Assembly (NCBI RefSeq): GCF_017874035.1
Contig: NZ_JAGGKV010000008.1
Span: 186,001 to 250,000 of the forward strand
DNA from: Paenibacillus aceris
GTDB lineage: Bacteria; Bacillota; Bacilli; Paenibacillales; NBRC-103111
Reading direction: 5' to 3'
Length of the DNA stretch: 64,000 nt
The position numbers and the translations under genes were made by a program. The notes under the pieces are model-generated. The model was not told the DNA's origin. It was given only the letters and a program-made list of their open reading frames with translations, and did no database searches. Positions 1 to 7,924 of this stretch are shown here, piece after piece (the first letter of the stretch is position 1; each line of letters starts with the position of its first letter).

Positions 1-21
1 GTTTTCAATATCTGGCTTCAT
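1..21 (-). CDS. Possible 5' end of a gene running off the left edge
   Basis: An ATG on the minus strand at 21-19 has a plausible ribosome binding site (AAGGGG, complement of 31-36) eight bases upstream and opens a frame (MKPDIEN) that continues past base 1. Only seven codons are visible, so nothing can be said about the product. It could be chance. Confidence 0.35.
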
Positions 22-215
22 TTGATAGTCCCCTTGTAACGTCAACAATTGTCTACCTTTTAAATTTTACCGTTGTTTGTAGTTATCGTACACCCCTAAT
101 TGAAAGCACATTTTTGCACTCAAATTCGAATGCCCGCTCAACTGAGAAAAGACATGGGATCCTATTCGGTCCCCTGCCTTCTCAAGGTTGATATTGAATC
201 CTCGTTCTTTCAATC

Positions 216-869
216 CTAGTTTGTAGACAAATCGGCATCCTGCTTAAGCCAGTTCAGAACATCACGCTGATTCTCTACAGATACGCCATGGTCGGAAGGA
301 TATATCTTGAATGTCAGGCGCGGTGTTTGATCCATGAAATACGTCGCCGTCTCGTTGCCGATCCGAACCGGGAATACGGAATCGTACTCTCCGTGCGAAA
401 CAAATACTGATACGTCCTTCACACTACGCAGCTCATACTCCGTCTTTACAAACTCAGGAACGTACCCATTCAGTGCAACGATTCCCTTCAACTGATCTCC
501 CATTGTAAGTGCAAGTGTCATCGACAGGATCGCGCCTTGACTAAAGCCAAGCAAATAGCGCTTTTCGGGATCTATCGGATACTTATCGGTCGCATAATGG
601 ATGAATGCAGTGAGCTGCTTAACCGCTTCATCAAACATTTCCCGAATCGGATTGCCCAAACTTTTTAGATCATAATATTGATAACCTGCGCCTAGCGGCA
701 GATTACCGCGAATACCGATGATGATAAACTCATCAGCCAATGGAGCGACCAAACCGAACATATTTTTCTCATTGGAGCCTTTGCCATGCAGCGTAAAGAC
801 AACTGGATACTTCTTGTCAGTAGCCATATTGGCTGGCAGATGAACGTCATATTGAAAAACTGGGTTCAT
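216..869 (-). CDS. Alpha/beta hydrolase, phospholipase/carboxylesterase type
   Basis: The 217-residue protein has the alpha/beta-hydrolase layout of the small carboxylesterase family. An oxyanion segment TLHGKGSNE lies near residue 27, the nucleophile elbow GFSQGA near residue 109 supplies Ser, an Asp sits in HGEYDSVFP near residue 160, and a late His in SDHGVS completes a triad. No signal peptide is visible, so it should be cytoplasmic and cleave esters of small or lipid-like substrates. It lies 23 bases downstream of the DoxX gene on the same strand, and the pair is divergent from an XRE-cupin regulator, so co-regulation is likely. The natural substrate is unknown. Confidence 0.85.
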   Translation of the reverse strand: MNPVFQYDVHLPANMATDKKYPVVFTLHGKGSNEKNMFGLVAPLADEFIIIGIRGNLPLGAGYQYYDLKSLGNPIREMFDEAVKQLTAFIHYATDKYPIDPEKRYLLGFSQGAILSMTLALTMGDQLKGIVALNGYVPEFVKTEYELRSVKDVSVFVSHGEYDSVFPVRIGNETATYFMDQTPRLTFKIYPSDHGVSVENQRDVLNWLKQDADLSTN

Positions 870-892
870 ATGAAAATCCCCTTTGTTGTAAG

Positions 893-1297
893 TTAGGCAG
901 TGCGCTTGTTCATAAACAGGCGGTCAACCGAGAAAGGTGAATGATCGGCAACAACTAGGTACAACGAAACCAGCATGAATCCAAGCTCAAGTTCAAAGCC
1001 GGGCATTTGAGCGTTGCCAACAAGTCCTGCGGAAAGCTTCGTCGTAACAATTGCACCGATTAGCATGATCACAAACAATGCTGATACATAACGAGTAAAT
1101 AATCCCAAAATCAGCATAATGCCGCCAACGAGTTCAAGTGCCGCTACAAAATAAGCTAAAAATCCAGGAATACCAATAGAGCCGAACCATGCGTCTACAT
1201 TGCTAAGTCCCATTTGAAGCTTACTAACCCCGTGTACGATAAATATTATTCCCATCACCACACGCATAATAAGTGAAACGACTGTTGCTTTTGTCAT
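893..1297 (-). CDS. DoxX family membrane protein
   Basis: About 134 residues with four predicted membrane helices and the DoxX hallmarks: an early R..MG..F..HG.SK segment and a glycine-rich LVGGIMLILGLFTR turn. DoxX proteins are small inner-membrane proteins linked to redox or thiol-stress functions; their exact activity is unsettled. I place the start at the ATG at 1297 because GGAGGAGAG lies eight bases upstream. An upstream in-frame ATG at 1315 overlaps that site and is unlikely. The gene is probably the first of an operon with the downstream esterase, facing the XRE-cupin regulator across a region with two long inverted repeats. Confidence 0.88.
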   Translation of the reverse strand: MTKATVVSLIMRVVMGIIFIVHGVSKLQMGLSNVDAWFGSIGIPGFLAYFVAALELVGGIMLILGLFTRYVSALFVIMLIGAIVTTKLSAGLVGNAQMPGFELELGFMLVSLYLVVADHSPFSVDRLFMNKRTA

Positions 1298-1326
1298 TGT
1301 AAATCTCTCCTCCATCCGGCGAAATA

Positions 1327-1359
1327 TTAGTTATAAAAATATATTTTTTATATAACTAA
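1327..1359. promoter_or_regulatory. Inverted repeat near the doxX start
   Basis: TTAGTTATA at 1327-1335 is matched by its exact reverse complement TATAACTAA at 1351-1359, with an AT-only centre. It lies about 30 bases upstream of the doxX start, where an operator or the -10 region would be. A binding site for the neighbouring XRE-cupin regulator is an inference. Confidence 0.5.
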
Positions 1360-1390
1360 TTTAAATCAAATACACTGGCATGTCAACAAA

Positions 1391-1431
1391 AATATTGCTA
1401 ATATATAAATATATTTAGTATTAGCAATATT
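1391..1431. promoter_or_regulatory. 13-bp inverted repeat before the XRE-cupin gene
   Basis: AATATTGCTAATA at 1391-1403 and TATTAGCAATATT at 1419-1431 are perfect reverse complements around a 15-base AT-rich spacer. The repeat ends 19 bases before the regulator start, so a protein bound here could repress the regulator's own promoter. The two repeats share a TTAG/CTAA core with different flanks. Confidence 0.55.
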
Positions 1432-1450
1432 TAAAAAGAGGTGCAATCGA

Positions 1451-2002
1451 ATGGATATTGGATCCACTATACGAGCGATTCGAAAGCGAAAAAATATTAC
1501 GATAGCTCAAATTTGCGAAGAAAGCGGCCTCTCTCAAGGTTTCATGAGTCAGGTTGAAACCAATAAAACCTCCCCTTCTATTTCGACGTTGGAAAGCATA
1601 GCGCAGGCACTGAAAGTACCTTTAGCTTATTTGCTCCTGAAGAAAGAGGATCGGATGAATATTGTTCGGAAGAATGAACGGCGAATTACGACAAGCGGTG
1701 CCGACAAATTAAAAGTGGAGCACATGAGCTCCAGAAAGAATGTAAGGATGATGCTCGTAGAGCTCCCTCCCGGGGCTTCGACGGGGGACGCTCCTCATGC
1801 GCATGAAGGCGAGGAGATCCACGTTGTCATTAAAGGGAAGATCTATGCGGAGCAAGGTGAAGACGCGGCCGAATTCGAAGAAGGCGATTCCTTCAGTTGG
1901 AACGCATGCACGCCCCATTTGGTGAGAAACATAGGCGAGGATACGGCGATCGTGCTTATTTCGATCTACACTGAAACCGACAGCGGACTGGATCTCCTCT
2001 AA
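1451..2002 (+). CDS. XRE-family transcriptional regulator with cupin sensor domain
   Basis: The 183-residue protein pairs an N-terminal XRE helix-turn-helix (about residues 5-62, including SGLSQGFMSQVETNKTSPS) with a C-terminal cupin barrel (about 105-178) carrying the metal-binding motif HAHEGEEIHVVIKG. The family binds operators through the HTH and a small molecule through the cupin, often controlling neighbouring catabolic or redox genes. It diverges from the doxX-esterase pair and follows a perfect 13-bp inverted repeat, so autoregulation and control of that pair are likely. An AGAGGTG site precedes the ATG, and a strong terminator follows. The effector cannot be read from the sequence. 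Confidence 0.88.
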   Translation: MDIGSTIRAIRKRKNITIAQICEESGLSQGFMSQVETNKTSPSISTLESIAQALKVPLAYLLLKKEDRMNIVRKNERRITTSGADKLKVEHMSSRKNVRMMLVELPPGASTGDAPHAHEGEEIHVVIKGKIYAEQGEDAAEFEEGDSFSWNACTPHLVRNIGEDTAIVLISIYTETDSGLDLL

Positions 2003-2040
2003 TTATTTTGGCAATAAGCCTGGCTAATTTATAAAAATTA

Positions 2041-2069
2041 AGACCACAGTCCGAGACTGTGGTCTTTTT
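2041..2069 (+). terminator. Rho-independent terminator after the XRE-cupin gene
   Basis: A perfect 10-bp stem, AGACCACAGT (2041-2050) with ACTGTGGTCT (2056-2065), has a five-base loop and is followed by TTTTC. Confidence 0.85.
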
Positions 2070-2147
2070 CTATTTCTCATTAGTTTCTCATGTAAAGCAT
2101 GTACAGTAACTTGTAGGAGCATAAAATACTTCAAAAGGAGCGGAAAT

Positions 2148-3410
2148 ATGGAATCATTAAGATCAAATGAAACTAAAACCATGTTAAGTAAAGTTCCCGA
2201 GGTAACCATTTATTTCTGGATCATTAAAATCTTATGCACCACCGTCGGTGAGACTGCGGCTGACTTTCTTAACGTCAATCTCGGTTTTGGCCTAACTGGT
2301 ACCTCCATTGTAATGGGAATCTTGTTATTCGTTACGCTTTTCTTCCAGTTTAGGGCACAGAAATACATGCCGAGTCTTTATTGGTTGACGGTGGTCTTGA
2401 TCAGCATCTTTGGGACACTCGTTACTGACAATCTAACAGATAACATGGGGATCTCACTTGAAGTGAGCACGACAGTTTTCAGTATAGTCTTAATACTGAT
2501 CTTTGCGTTATGGTACGCCAAAGAGAAAACTCTCTCCATTCATTCCATCTTCACGAAGCGAAGAGAAACCTTTTATTGGTTAACTATCCTGTTCACATTT
2601 GCACTGGGAACGGCTGCTGGTGACCTCATGGCGGAGAGTCTAGGCCTCGGTTATCTAGTTACAGGCAGCATCGTTTGTGCAGTCATTGCTTGCGTGACAG
2701 CCGCGTGGCGACTTGGGCTTAATGCTGTGTTGGCATTCTGGATTGCCTATATCATGACGCGTCCTTTAGGTGCTTCATTGGGGGACTTACTTTCCCAGCC
2801 GCAAGAGTTCGGCGGTTTGGGACTAGGAGCAACGGCAACAAGCATAATATTCCTGCTTGCGATACTGCTGATCATCATTTTTCTTTCAATCACTAAGCGG
2901 GATCTCGTCGCCTCTTCAACAAAGCCAACTACGAATACAAAAGGTATTGTGATTGTCTGGCAAGTTGTAATCGTTGTAGGTGTTCTTATGCTCGCGGCAG
3001 GAACAGGGTATTATTTACGTCATACTAGTCTCCAAGAAACTTTGCAGCAAGGGGACTCCTCCATACAAGCGGGCTCCTCTGGCTCCGGCCCGCAAGCATC
3101 ACAGCAGGTTGGTTCATCAGGTGCTGTCACGCAAGCCTCGCCGCTAGGTGATTTATCAAGTTTCAAGAAAATCGCTGAAGATACACAAAATCTTGTGAAT
3201 GCAGGCAATATGTCCGGGGCCAAGTCGCGCGTTGACGATTTGGAGCACTCCTGGGACAATGCCGAGGCTCGGCTCAAACCAATGAACAAGAAAAAGTGGA
3301 CAGAAGTTGACGATGCCATAGATAAGGTATTGAGGCAAGTACGAGCTGTCCATCAAGACGCTGAAGCGTGTAAAGCGGCACTGGAATCATTGATAGCCTT
3401 AACTAGCTAA
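2148..3410 (+). CDS. COG4705-type multi-pass membrane protein with a helical C-terminal domain
   Basis: The 420-residue protein resembles the uncharacterised COG4705 membrane family. Four related units each contain a glycine-acid pattern (VGETAADFL, GTLVTDNL, GTAAGDLMAE, GASLGDLL) in successive membrane helices, about residues 20-265. After one more helix (about 270-295) come a Ser/Gly/Gln-rich linker and an amphipathic helical domain (about 335-420) with conserved-looking Trp and charged heptads, probably outside the membrane. The start has an AAAAGGAG site seven bases upstream. It stands alone between two terminators. The function is not known; repeated acidic residues inside helices suggest ion or metal handling, which is only a guess. 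Confidence 0.75.
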   Translation: MESLRSNETKTMLSKVPEVTIYFWIIKILCTTVGETAADFLNVNLGFGLTGTSIVMGILLFVTLFFQFRAQKYMPSLYWLTVVLISIFGTLVTDNLTDNMGISLEVSTTVFSIVLILIFALWYAKEKTLSIHSIFTKRRETFYWLTILFTFALGTAAGDLMAESLGLGYLVTGSIVCAVIACVTAAWRLGLNAVLAFWIAYIMTRPLGASLGDLLSQPQEFGGLGLGATATSIIFLLAILLIIIFLSITKRDLVASSTKPTTNTKGIVIVWQVVIVVGVLMLAAGTGYYLRHTSLQETLQQGDSSIQAGSSGSGPQASQQVGSSGAVTQASPLGDLSSFKKIAEDTQNLVNAGNMSGAKSRVDDLEHSWDNAEARLKPMNKKKWTEVDDAIDKVLRQVRAVHQDAEACKAALESLIALTS

Positions 3411-3424
3411 ACCAGCATTAAACC

Positions 3425-3463
3425 AAAACAACCCTTCCATATTATTTGGAAAAGGGTTGTTTT
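3425..3463. terminator. Bidirectional terminator between convergent genes
   Basis: AAAACAACCCTT pairs with AAGGGTTGTTTT around a loop that also contains CC/GG. A-rich and T-rich flanks on both sides let it serve the COG4705 gene on the plus strand and the YmaF gene on the minus strand. Confidence 0.8.
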
Positions 3464-3507
3464 CACATATTGGCTTCATAATGGGCTATTGATTCAGACC
3501 TTGTTCA

Positions 3508-3864
3508 TTATACAAGCGGAGCTTGAATCAATGTTGCGAAGTTAAATTGGTGCATATGACCATCGTTAAGTGTTGTATGACCTGTAACAAAATGCACGTG
3601 CTTGCCATTCCCGACTGAAATAGCCGGTCCTGTTCTAATTTTTTTCAGATTATGAAAATGGTTTAAGAAATCCGTCTTTGTCAGATCAATTTCATGAACA
3701 TGACTATTTCCCACCCGAATCGCTTGCCCTGTAACACCTGCAAAGCGATGGTTATGTCGATCTGCGCCTGCTTCAGCCAGTTTAGTACTTCCTTCAAATT
3801 CATGTACGTGTCTTTGTACCGCAGCTGTCAAATTCCTCTTTATGCCAATTTTCTTCTTCTGCAT
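3508..3864 (-). CDS. YmaF family protein
   Basis: About 118 residues, rich in regularly spaced histidines: HVHEFEG, RHNHRFAG, HVHEIDL, NHFHN, KHVHFVTG and GHMHQFNF. This repeated H-x-H-x-F/I pattern with a following Gly/Thr turn is characteristic of the YmaF family found in Bacillus and relatives. The motifs suggest metal binding, but the family has no established function. I prefer the start at 3864 because GGAGG lies ten bases upstream of that ATG; the longer frame from 3909 runs across this site. No operon partner is evident. Confidence 0.8.
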   Translation of the reverse strand: MQKKKIGIKRNLTAAVQRHVHEFEGSTKLAEAGADRHNHRFAGVTGQAIRVGNSHVHEIDLTKTDFLNHFHNLKKIRTGPAISVGNGKHVHFVTGHTTLNDGHMHQFNFATLIQAPLV

Positions 3865-4008
3865 CCGTTTTTTGCCTCCTAATGATGATGTGACTTCATG
3901 TGATTTCACAACATCCTATTAAGACAAACTTACATAAGTTCTAGGCGATTACTTACAGTCCAAATATTTTTTTTTGAAGCTATGCTAAAACGAGTTATGG
4001 CACCGGCA

Positions 4009-5298
4009 TTAAGCATAGCCATTTTTACGAAGCATACGAAGAACTTCCAACAAGATCACATTTAAACTCAACCAGGCCCCCCCAAATATATAACCTGCAA
4101 TGACATCGCTTGGGTATTGTACATCAAAGAAAATACGACTGATGCCTACCAACAAACATAGAAGGATCACTAACAAAGTTGCTGCGATACGAGCTAGCAA
4201 GTTTGCATGATGACGAACCAGTAAATAGGCAGCAAAGCCACAAACGGTTAATGAGATTAATGTCTGCTCGCTCGGGAACGTATAGGGAAACAGATAACTG
4301 CTAGATGAAGGGCCAATGCGATGAAAGAATGCGCGCAGTCCCTCGTCCAGAGCCTCCCCTCCCACAATAACCATTGTAAATGATATCAGTTCAAGCATAC
4401 GATCTTTGCCTTTTATTAAAATACCAAGACAAGTAATGACAATCAATGGAATGAATACGTAATAAGAACCCAATAGGGCAAAACGGTTCATCCACTCGCT
4501 CCAACTTGGATCAAACACTTCATGAATGATATAGCTTGTAACCTCATCGAATAAAGTGAATTCGTTTTCTAAAAAATCTTGAATCAGACCGATCATTAAA
4601 GTTAAAAATACAGCGAAAAGCGCAAAAGCTGCAAGCACAATAAACTTCACTTTACCCATCGAATGAAAGTTAGTGATGCCTTTTTCCAAAATGGTAGAAA
4701 GCAGCTCTTTCATTCGAAGCTCATTTTTTCGGAATAAATAGACCATAATGAAAATGACAGCCGCGATCATCCCTGCATAAATCAGATATCGATTCATTGT
4801 ATGATGATATTGCTCCCATTTTGGGCCTAATACTTTCCCCAGGGAAATAAAAACACTTACCCAAATAAAAGCTCCTATATAAGCGAACAACGCATATTTT
4901 CGAAAAGAAATTCGCGTCACGCCCGAGAAATACCCGGTGAAATGTCGAACACCCGGTATAAAATAAGCGATAGTCAAGACTTTATTACCATACTTTTGAA
5001 ACCAATATGAAATTTTATCAAGCTTATCAGGACCAAAATGGACACGTGCACCGTATTTTTCGAAGAATGGCGCTCCTAGTCGAAAACCAATCCAGTAAGA
5101 AAGAGTCACACCCGTACATACACCAGCACCTGCTGTTACTATACAAAGGAACCAATTTAACTTTCCTTGAAAAATCAAAAGTCCTGTATAACTCATCAAC
5201 ACTTCTCCAGGAAGAGGCAAAGCGAGCATTTCAAGAAAAAGTGCAAAATAGAGAACCCAATACCCATGATGTTCTAACCAGCTTGTTAAAAACCCCAA
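4009..5298 (-). CDS. DedA family protein fused to a PAP2-like domain with degenerate motifs
   Basis: The first ~200 residues are a DedA membrane domain (LEMLALPLPGE near the N-terminus; FIPGVRHFTGYFSG motif). Bacterial DedA proteins include polyprenyl-phosphate and phospholipid translocases. The C-terminal half is a PAP2-type six-helix domain, but its active-site motifs are altered: the K-x6-RP motif reads LRAFFHRIGP, PSGH reads PSEQ, and SR-x5-H-x3-D reads SRIFFDVQYPSD. Both catalytic histidines are Gln, so phosphatase activity is unlikely. The best start is TTG at 5298 with AAAGGAGG nine bases upstream. It may translocate or bind undecaprenyl or phospholipid substrates; that role is inferred. 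Confidence 0.85.
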   Translation of the reverse strand: MGFLTSWLEHHGYWVLYFALFLEMLALPLPGEVLMSYTGLLIFQGKLNWFLCIVTAGAGVCTGVTLSYWIGFRLGAPFFEKYGARVHFGPDKLDKISYWFQKYGNKVLTIAYFIPGVRHFTGYFSGVTRISFRKYALFAYIGAFIWVSVFISLGKVLGPKWEQYHHTMNRYLIYAGMIAAVIFIMVYLFRKNELRMKELLSTILEKGITNFHSMGKVKFIVLAAFALFAVFLTLMIGLIQDFLENEFTLFDEVTSYIIHEVFDPSWSEWMNRFALLGSYYVFIPLIVITCLGILIKGKDRMLELISFTMVIVGGEALDEGLRAFFHRIGPSSSSYLFPYTFPSEQTLISLTVCGFAAYLLVRHHANLLARIAATLLVILLCLLVGISRIFFDVQYPSDVIAGYIFGGAWLSLNVILLEVLRMLRKNGYA

Positions 5299-5382
5299 TG
5301 TAAACCGCCTCCTTTCATAGTATTCTGAACGCTCAATGGAATAAATAATCCTTTTTGTCGGAAAAAGCAGTGGCCAACAAAA

Positions 5383-5406
5383 AGAACCCACGAAAACGTG
5401 GGTTCT
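5383..5406 (-). terminator. Rho-independent terminator after the YheC/D-like gene
   Basis: Perfect 10-bp stem AGAACCCACG/CGTGGGTTCT with an AAAA loop. On the minus strand it is followed by TTTTTG, and it sits just past the stop of the ATP-grasp gene. Confidence 0.8.
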
Positions 5407-5412
5407 TCTGAT

Positions 5413-6183
5413 TTATACTCGTTTAATTTTCCCAGAACGGAGAGATTTTAAATAGGAACTTCTTAAGTTTTTAATTTTTCGATACATCTCCTTATTTTTT
5501 AGTTTGTTGAACAGTTCATGAGATGGATAGTCAAAATTAACTTCAATTATCCATATCTTATGATTTTGATCTATACCATAATCAATGCCAATTTGTGAAG
5601 AGTACTTGTAATATATAAATCGATTACAAATACGATAGCTTAAATGGATTAGTTCTTTAATCAATTTTTTTTGTTGTTTTTGAGATATCGTGAGGGATGA
5701 AGAAGCTAATGCATCCCCAATCGGTAGTGCATAGCCACCTCCCCGATTTACATTCGTTATCACACTTGATCGGCCAGCAACTTTGGCTAACATTCCTGCA
5801 TATTTCCATTGATCCTCTGAGTCCCGCATCATCATAACTCGAACATCAAAGGTTCTATGATTAAGTTTTGCTAGATCAATCGTTTTTTGTATGAGGAAGG
5901 GGCTTGCAGACGTTTGTTTTTTTATAGCATTATACATCTGCTCAAGGGTACTAAAGGACTTGGCGTTGCCTTTCACTTTGACCAATCGATATTTCTTATC
6001 TATAGACCAAGCTTTCATAATCCCCTTGCCCATATGGGACATATTCGGTTTTATGTAAACCGATTGATATCGCCTCATAAAACTAATAAAAGTGTTCCGG
6101 TTCAAAACGGATGTCGGTGGCAAAAAGGATCGGATTTGACTATCCTTTGAGTAAAATTTGTGTAGTCCCAACTTACCAGGCAT
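5413..6183 (-). CDS. YheC/YheD family ATP-grasp protein (spore coat associated)
   Basis: About 256 residues matching the YheC/D family: an N-terminal SYxKPNMSHMGKGI-like strand (about residues 45-58), then VKGNA, an FLIQKTIDLA segment, FDVRVMMMRD (about 115-124), an RGGGYALP loop and a C-terminal metal/ATP-binding IIEVNFDYPSHEL. In Bacillus these proteins associate with the endospore coat; the ATP-grasp fold suggests ligation of an amino or carboxyl group, but no substrate is established. The ATG at 6183 has AAGGAGGGG at good spacing; one at 6189 is too close to that site. It has its own terminator and appears monocistronic. Confidence 0.85.
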   Translation of the reverse strand: MPGKLGLHKFYSKDSQIRSFLPPTSVLNRNTFISFMRRYQSVYIKPNMSHMGKGIMKAWSIDKKYRLVKVKGNAKSFSTLEQMYNAIKKQTSASPFLIQKTIDLAKLNHRTFDVRVMMMRDSEDQWKYAGMLAKVAGRSSVITNVNRGGGYALPIGDALASSSLTISQKQQKKLIKELIHLSYRICNRFIYYKYSSQIGIDYGIDQNHKIWIIEVNFDYPSHELFNKLKNKEMYRKIKNLRSSYLKSLRSGKIKRV

Positions 6184-6310
6184 TTTCATCCCCTCCTTGT
6201 TATCACACTCTATTCTTAGTTAATGATTCAATTCACGGCATATACCCATGCATGGATCTAAATCTCCAAGGATAACTAGTTATAGCACTTATGGTTACAA
6301 GGAACGCCGC

Positions 6311-6355
6311 AAAAAAACGGCTTACTTCGCATCATTGCGAAATAGCCGTTTTTTT
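6311..6355 (-). terminator. Strong terminator after the phosphoesterase gene
   Basis: A long stem (AAAAAACGGCT... with ...AGCCGTTTTTT, inner TTCGCA/TGCGAA) lies 50 bases past the phosphoesterase stop. A and T tracts on both sides make it potentially bidirectional. Confidence 0.85.
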
Positions 6356-6405
6356 CTTTAACTTATAAAATCTCACGAACGGTGATCTATCTGCTTGTTT
6401 TCACT

Positions 6406-7401
6406 TCACTTCCAAATCCCTTGAATTGCAGAAACCTCAGATGTACCGCCTAAATATGGCAGTTTATACATCTCTTCCAGTGTTCTTAATACGTTTAAAT
6501 GCGTAATAGGTTGATCATAGCTGCCTGGTTTAACCATTGGCCCAACAAAAATCGTCGGGATATGATTATCTTTAGAAGAATCATCTTCATCCCACGTTAG
6601 AATTAGTAAGCTATTATGGCTTTGAGCCCAAGTTATATAAGATCCTATGTGGGTTTTCAACCAACCGTCGGCCGTTTGAATGGAGCCGTCATGCATATCA
6701 TTATCCAAATTTGGGATAACGAAAGACACGGTTGGCAGTTTGCTGTAATCCTTTGGAAATTGATTAAATGGTAAATTACTCTCTTTAGCTACATTAGAGA
6801 AGTTTACCCAAGGACTGTGCTTCCGTCCATATTGGTGATTCGTGCAAGCCATGGAGCCCGTCGAGGGTAAATCCTCCGAGTAGCCCGCGAACGAATAATT
6901 GGCCTTAACCAACTCGCTTGCCAAATTAGCTGTCTTAAATACATGACCGCAAGAGTCATCGGTAACTCCTTGATTAGAGCCTGAGAATAGGACTAAATAA
7001 TTAGGCTGACTTGGATGTGCTACGGCATACGAATGCGTAAAGAAAGCACCCTGCTCAGCCAACGTATTCATATAGGGGGCAGCCTTGTTGCTAACTAATT
7101 TCTCATAAGAATGATTTTCTTCTACAACAATTACGATATGGTCTGGTTTAACTGTTTCCTTGGAGTTAGCAATCTTAGGATCAAGCGAGCCAACAAGATG
7201 TGGACTTGCTATTGGAGTTGGCGAAGGATTTGGAACTTCTATCTTACTAGATTGTTTCGAGCTTGCTGGAGAAGTAATTGGTGATTCGGCAGCAATTGGA
7301 TTTTGTGTCGGAACTGCCGTTGATAGTTGTCCTTCATTCGAATTGGAGCAAGCCGTCAACATAAGTAGTATTGCCGATAAGGCCATGTATGTTCTTTTCA
7401 A
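6406..7401 (-). CDS. Phosphoesterase-family lipoprotein
   Basis: The 331-residue protein starts with a lipoprotein signal (LLMLTACSN; lipid-modified Cys at residue 18), then a Ser/Pro-rich linker to about residue 85. The rest is an alkaline-phosphatase-fold phosphoesterase of the acid phosphatase/phospholipase C type: PDHIVIVVEENHSYE (first metal ligands, about 86-100), AHPSQPNYLVLFSGS (about 128-142) and LILTWDEDDSSKDNHIPT (Asp and His ligands). It should act outside the membrane on phosphate esters, perhaps phospholipid or nucleotide. The start is TTG with GGGGAT upstream. It follows a 58-residue membrane protein by 24 bases, so they are probably one transcript. Confidence 0.85.
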   Translation of the reverse strand: MKRTYMALSAILLMLTACSNSNEGQLSTAVPTQNPIAAESPITSPASSKQSSKIEVPNPSPTPIASPHLVGSLDPKIANSKETVKPDHIVIVVEENHSYEKLVSNKAAPYMNTLAEQGAFFTHSYAVAHPSQPNYLVLFSGSNQGVTDDSCGHVFKTANLASELVKANYSFAGYSEDLPSTGSMACTNHQYGRKHSPWVNFSNVAKESNLPFNQFPKDYSKLPTVSFVIPNLDNDMHDGSIQTADGWLKTHIGSYITWAQSHNSLLILTWDEDDSSKDNHIPTIFVGPMVKPGSYDQPITHLNVLRTLEEMYKLPYLGGTSEVSAIQGIWK

Positions 7402-7425
7402 AATGAGATCCCCGTTTCCGATAAA

Positions 7426-7602
7426 TTACTCCTTTATTTGGTGCAGAATCATTACGGAGAAAAAGAATAAAGAGATAGAGCCAACCTCTGCTAACGCAAT
7501 CTTGGTAAGCGAAGAGAACTGTCCAATTATTAGAAGATAAAATAAGCAAAATACTAGAACTGTTAAAATGAATAAGAAGAATACCTTCGTTTTGCTAATC
7601 AA
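7426..7602 (-). CDS. Small two-helix membrane protein, TTG start
   Basis: This frame encodes 58 residues and has no upstream ATG, so it is easily missed. A TTG at 7602 has AGAGGGTG five bases upstream. Two hydrophobic stretches follow: VFFLFILTVLVFCLFYLLII (about residues 7-26) and a second near 41-53, with a charged LHQIKE end. The stop lies 24 bases before the phosphoesterase start, and an AAAGGAG overlaps the stop. I do not recognise the family. Coding status is supported by the ribosome site, clean hydrophobic pattern and operon spacing. Confidence 0.6.
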   Translation of the reverse strand: MISKTKVFFLFILTVLVFCLFYLLIIGQFSSLTKIALAEVGSISLFFFSVMILHQIKE

Positions 7603-7924
7603 TTCTACACCCTCTTTCCTTATTAAATTCCTTCTAAGTCTTTACTGTATATGATTCAGATGAAAATTTAATGAGAAATTACAAAGAATCTTTGATTCGG
7701 AGGTATTTGAATTGAGTAGGTACTCGTCGCTTTCATAGTCGTTCATGTTAAGGTTGTCAAGGTTTTCCCGTTCATCCAATTCTAATCATCTTCTAATAAT
7801 TACCCTTAAAGCCTGATTTGCTCTAGTATTCCCCCATGATTGGTAATTTATAGGCCATTCCCGAATGTGTTAAGGTTATCCCAGGTGAAAACCTAAAACA
7901 CGATCCTTAAGGAGGATAACAATC
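7603..7924. other. Intergenic region upstream of the NlpC/P60 gene
   Basis: This 322-base stretch has no convincing gene. It must hold promoters for both flanking divergent units. TTCTAAT occurs twice with 11-base periodicity (7780-7786 and 7791-7797), a -10-like TAGTAT lies at 7824-7829, and the sequence TTAAGGTT recurs near 7748 and 7870. I looked for the cyclic-di-AMP (ydaO) riboswitch often found before such hydrolases and did not recognise it. Confidence 0.5.
7780..7797. promoter_or_regulatory. Direct repeat, possible response-regulator site
   Basis: Two TTCTAAT heptamers spaced 11 bases start to start resemble the tandem half-sites bound by OmpR/PhoP-class response regulators. They lie about 40 bases upstream of a TAGTAT -10-like element. 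Low confidence. Confidence 0.3.

Noticed and set aside
7603..7924. Possible cyclic-di-AMP riboswitch before the NlpC/P60 gene
   Set aside because: The gene type often has one, but I could not find the conserved aptamer segments in the leader.
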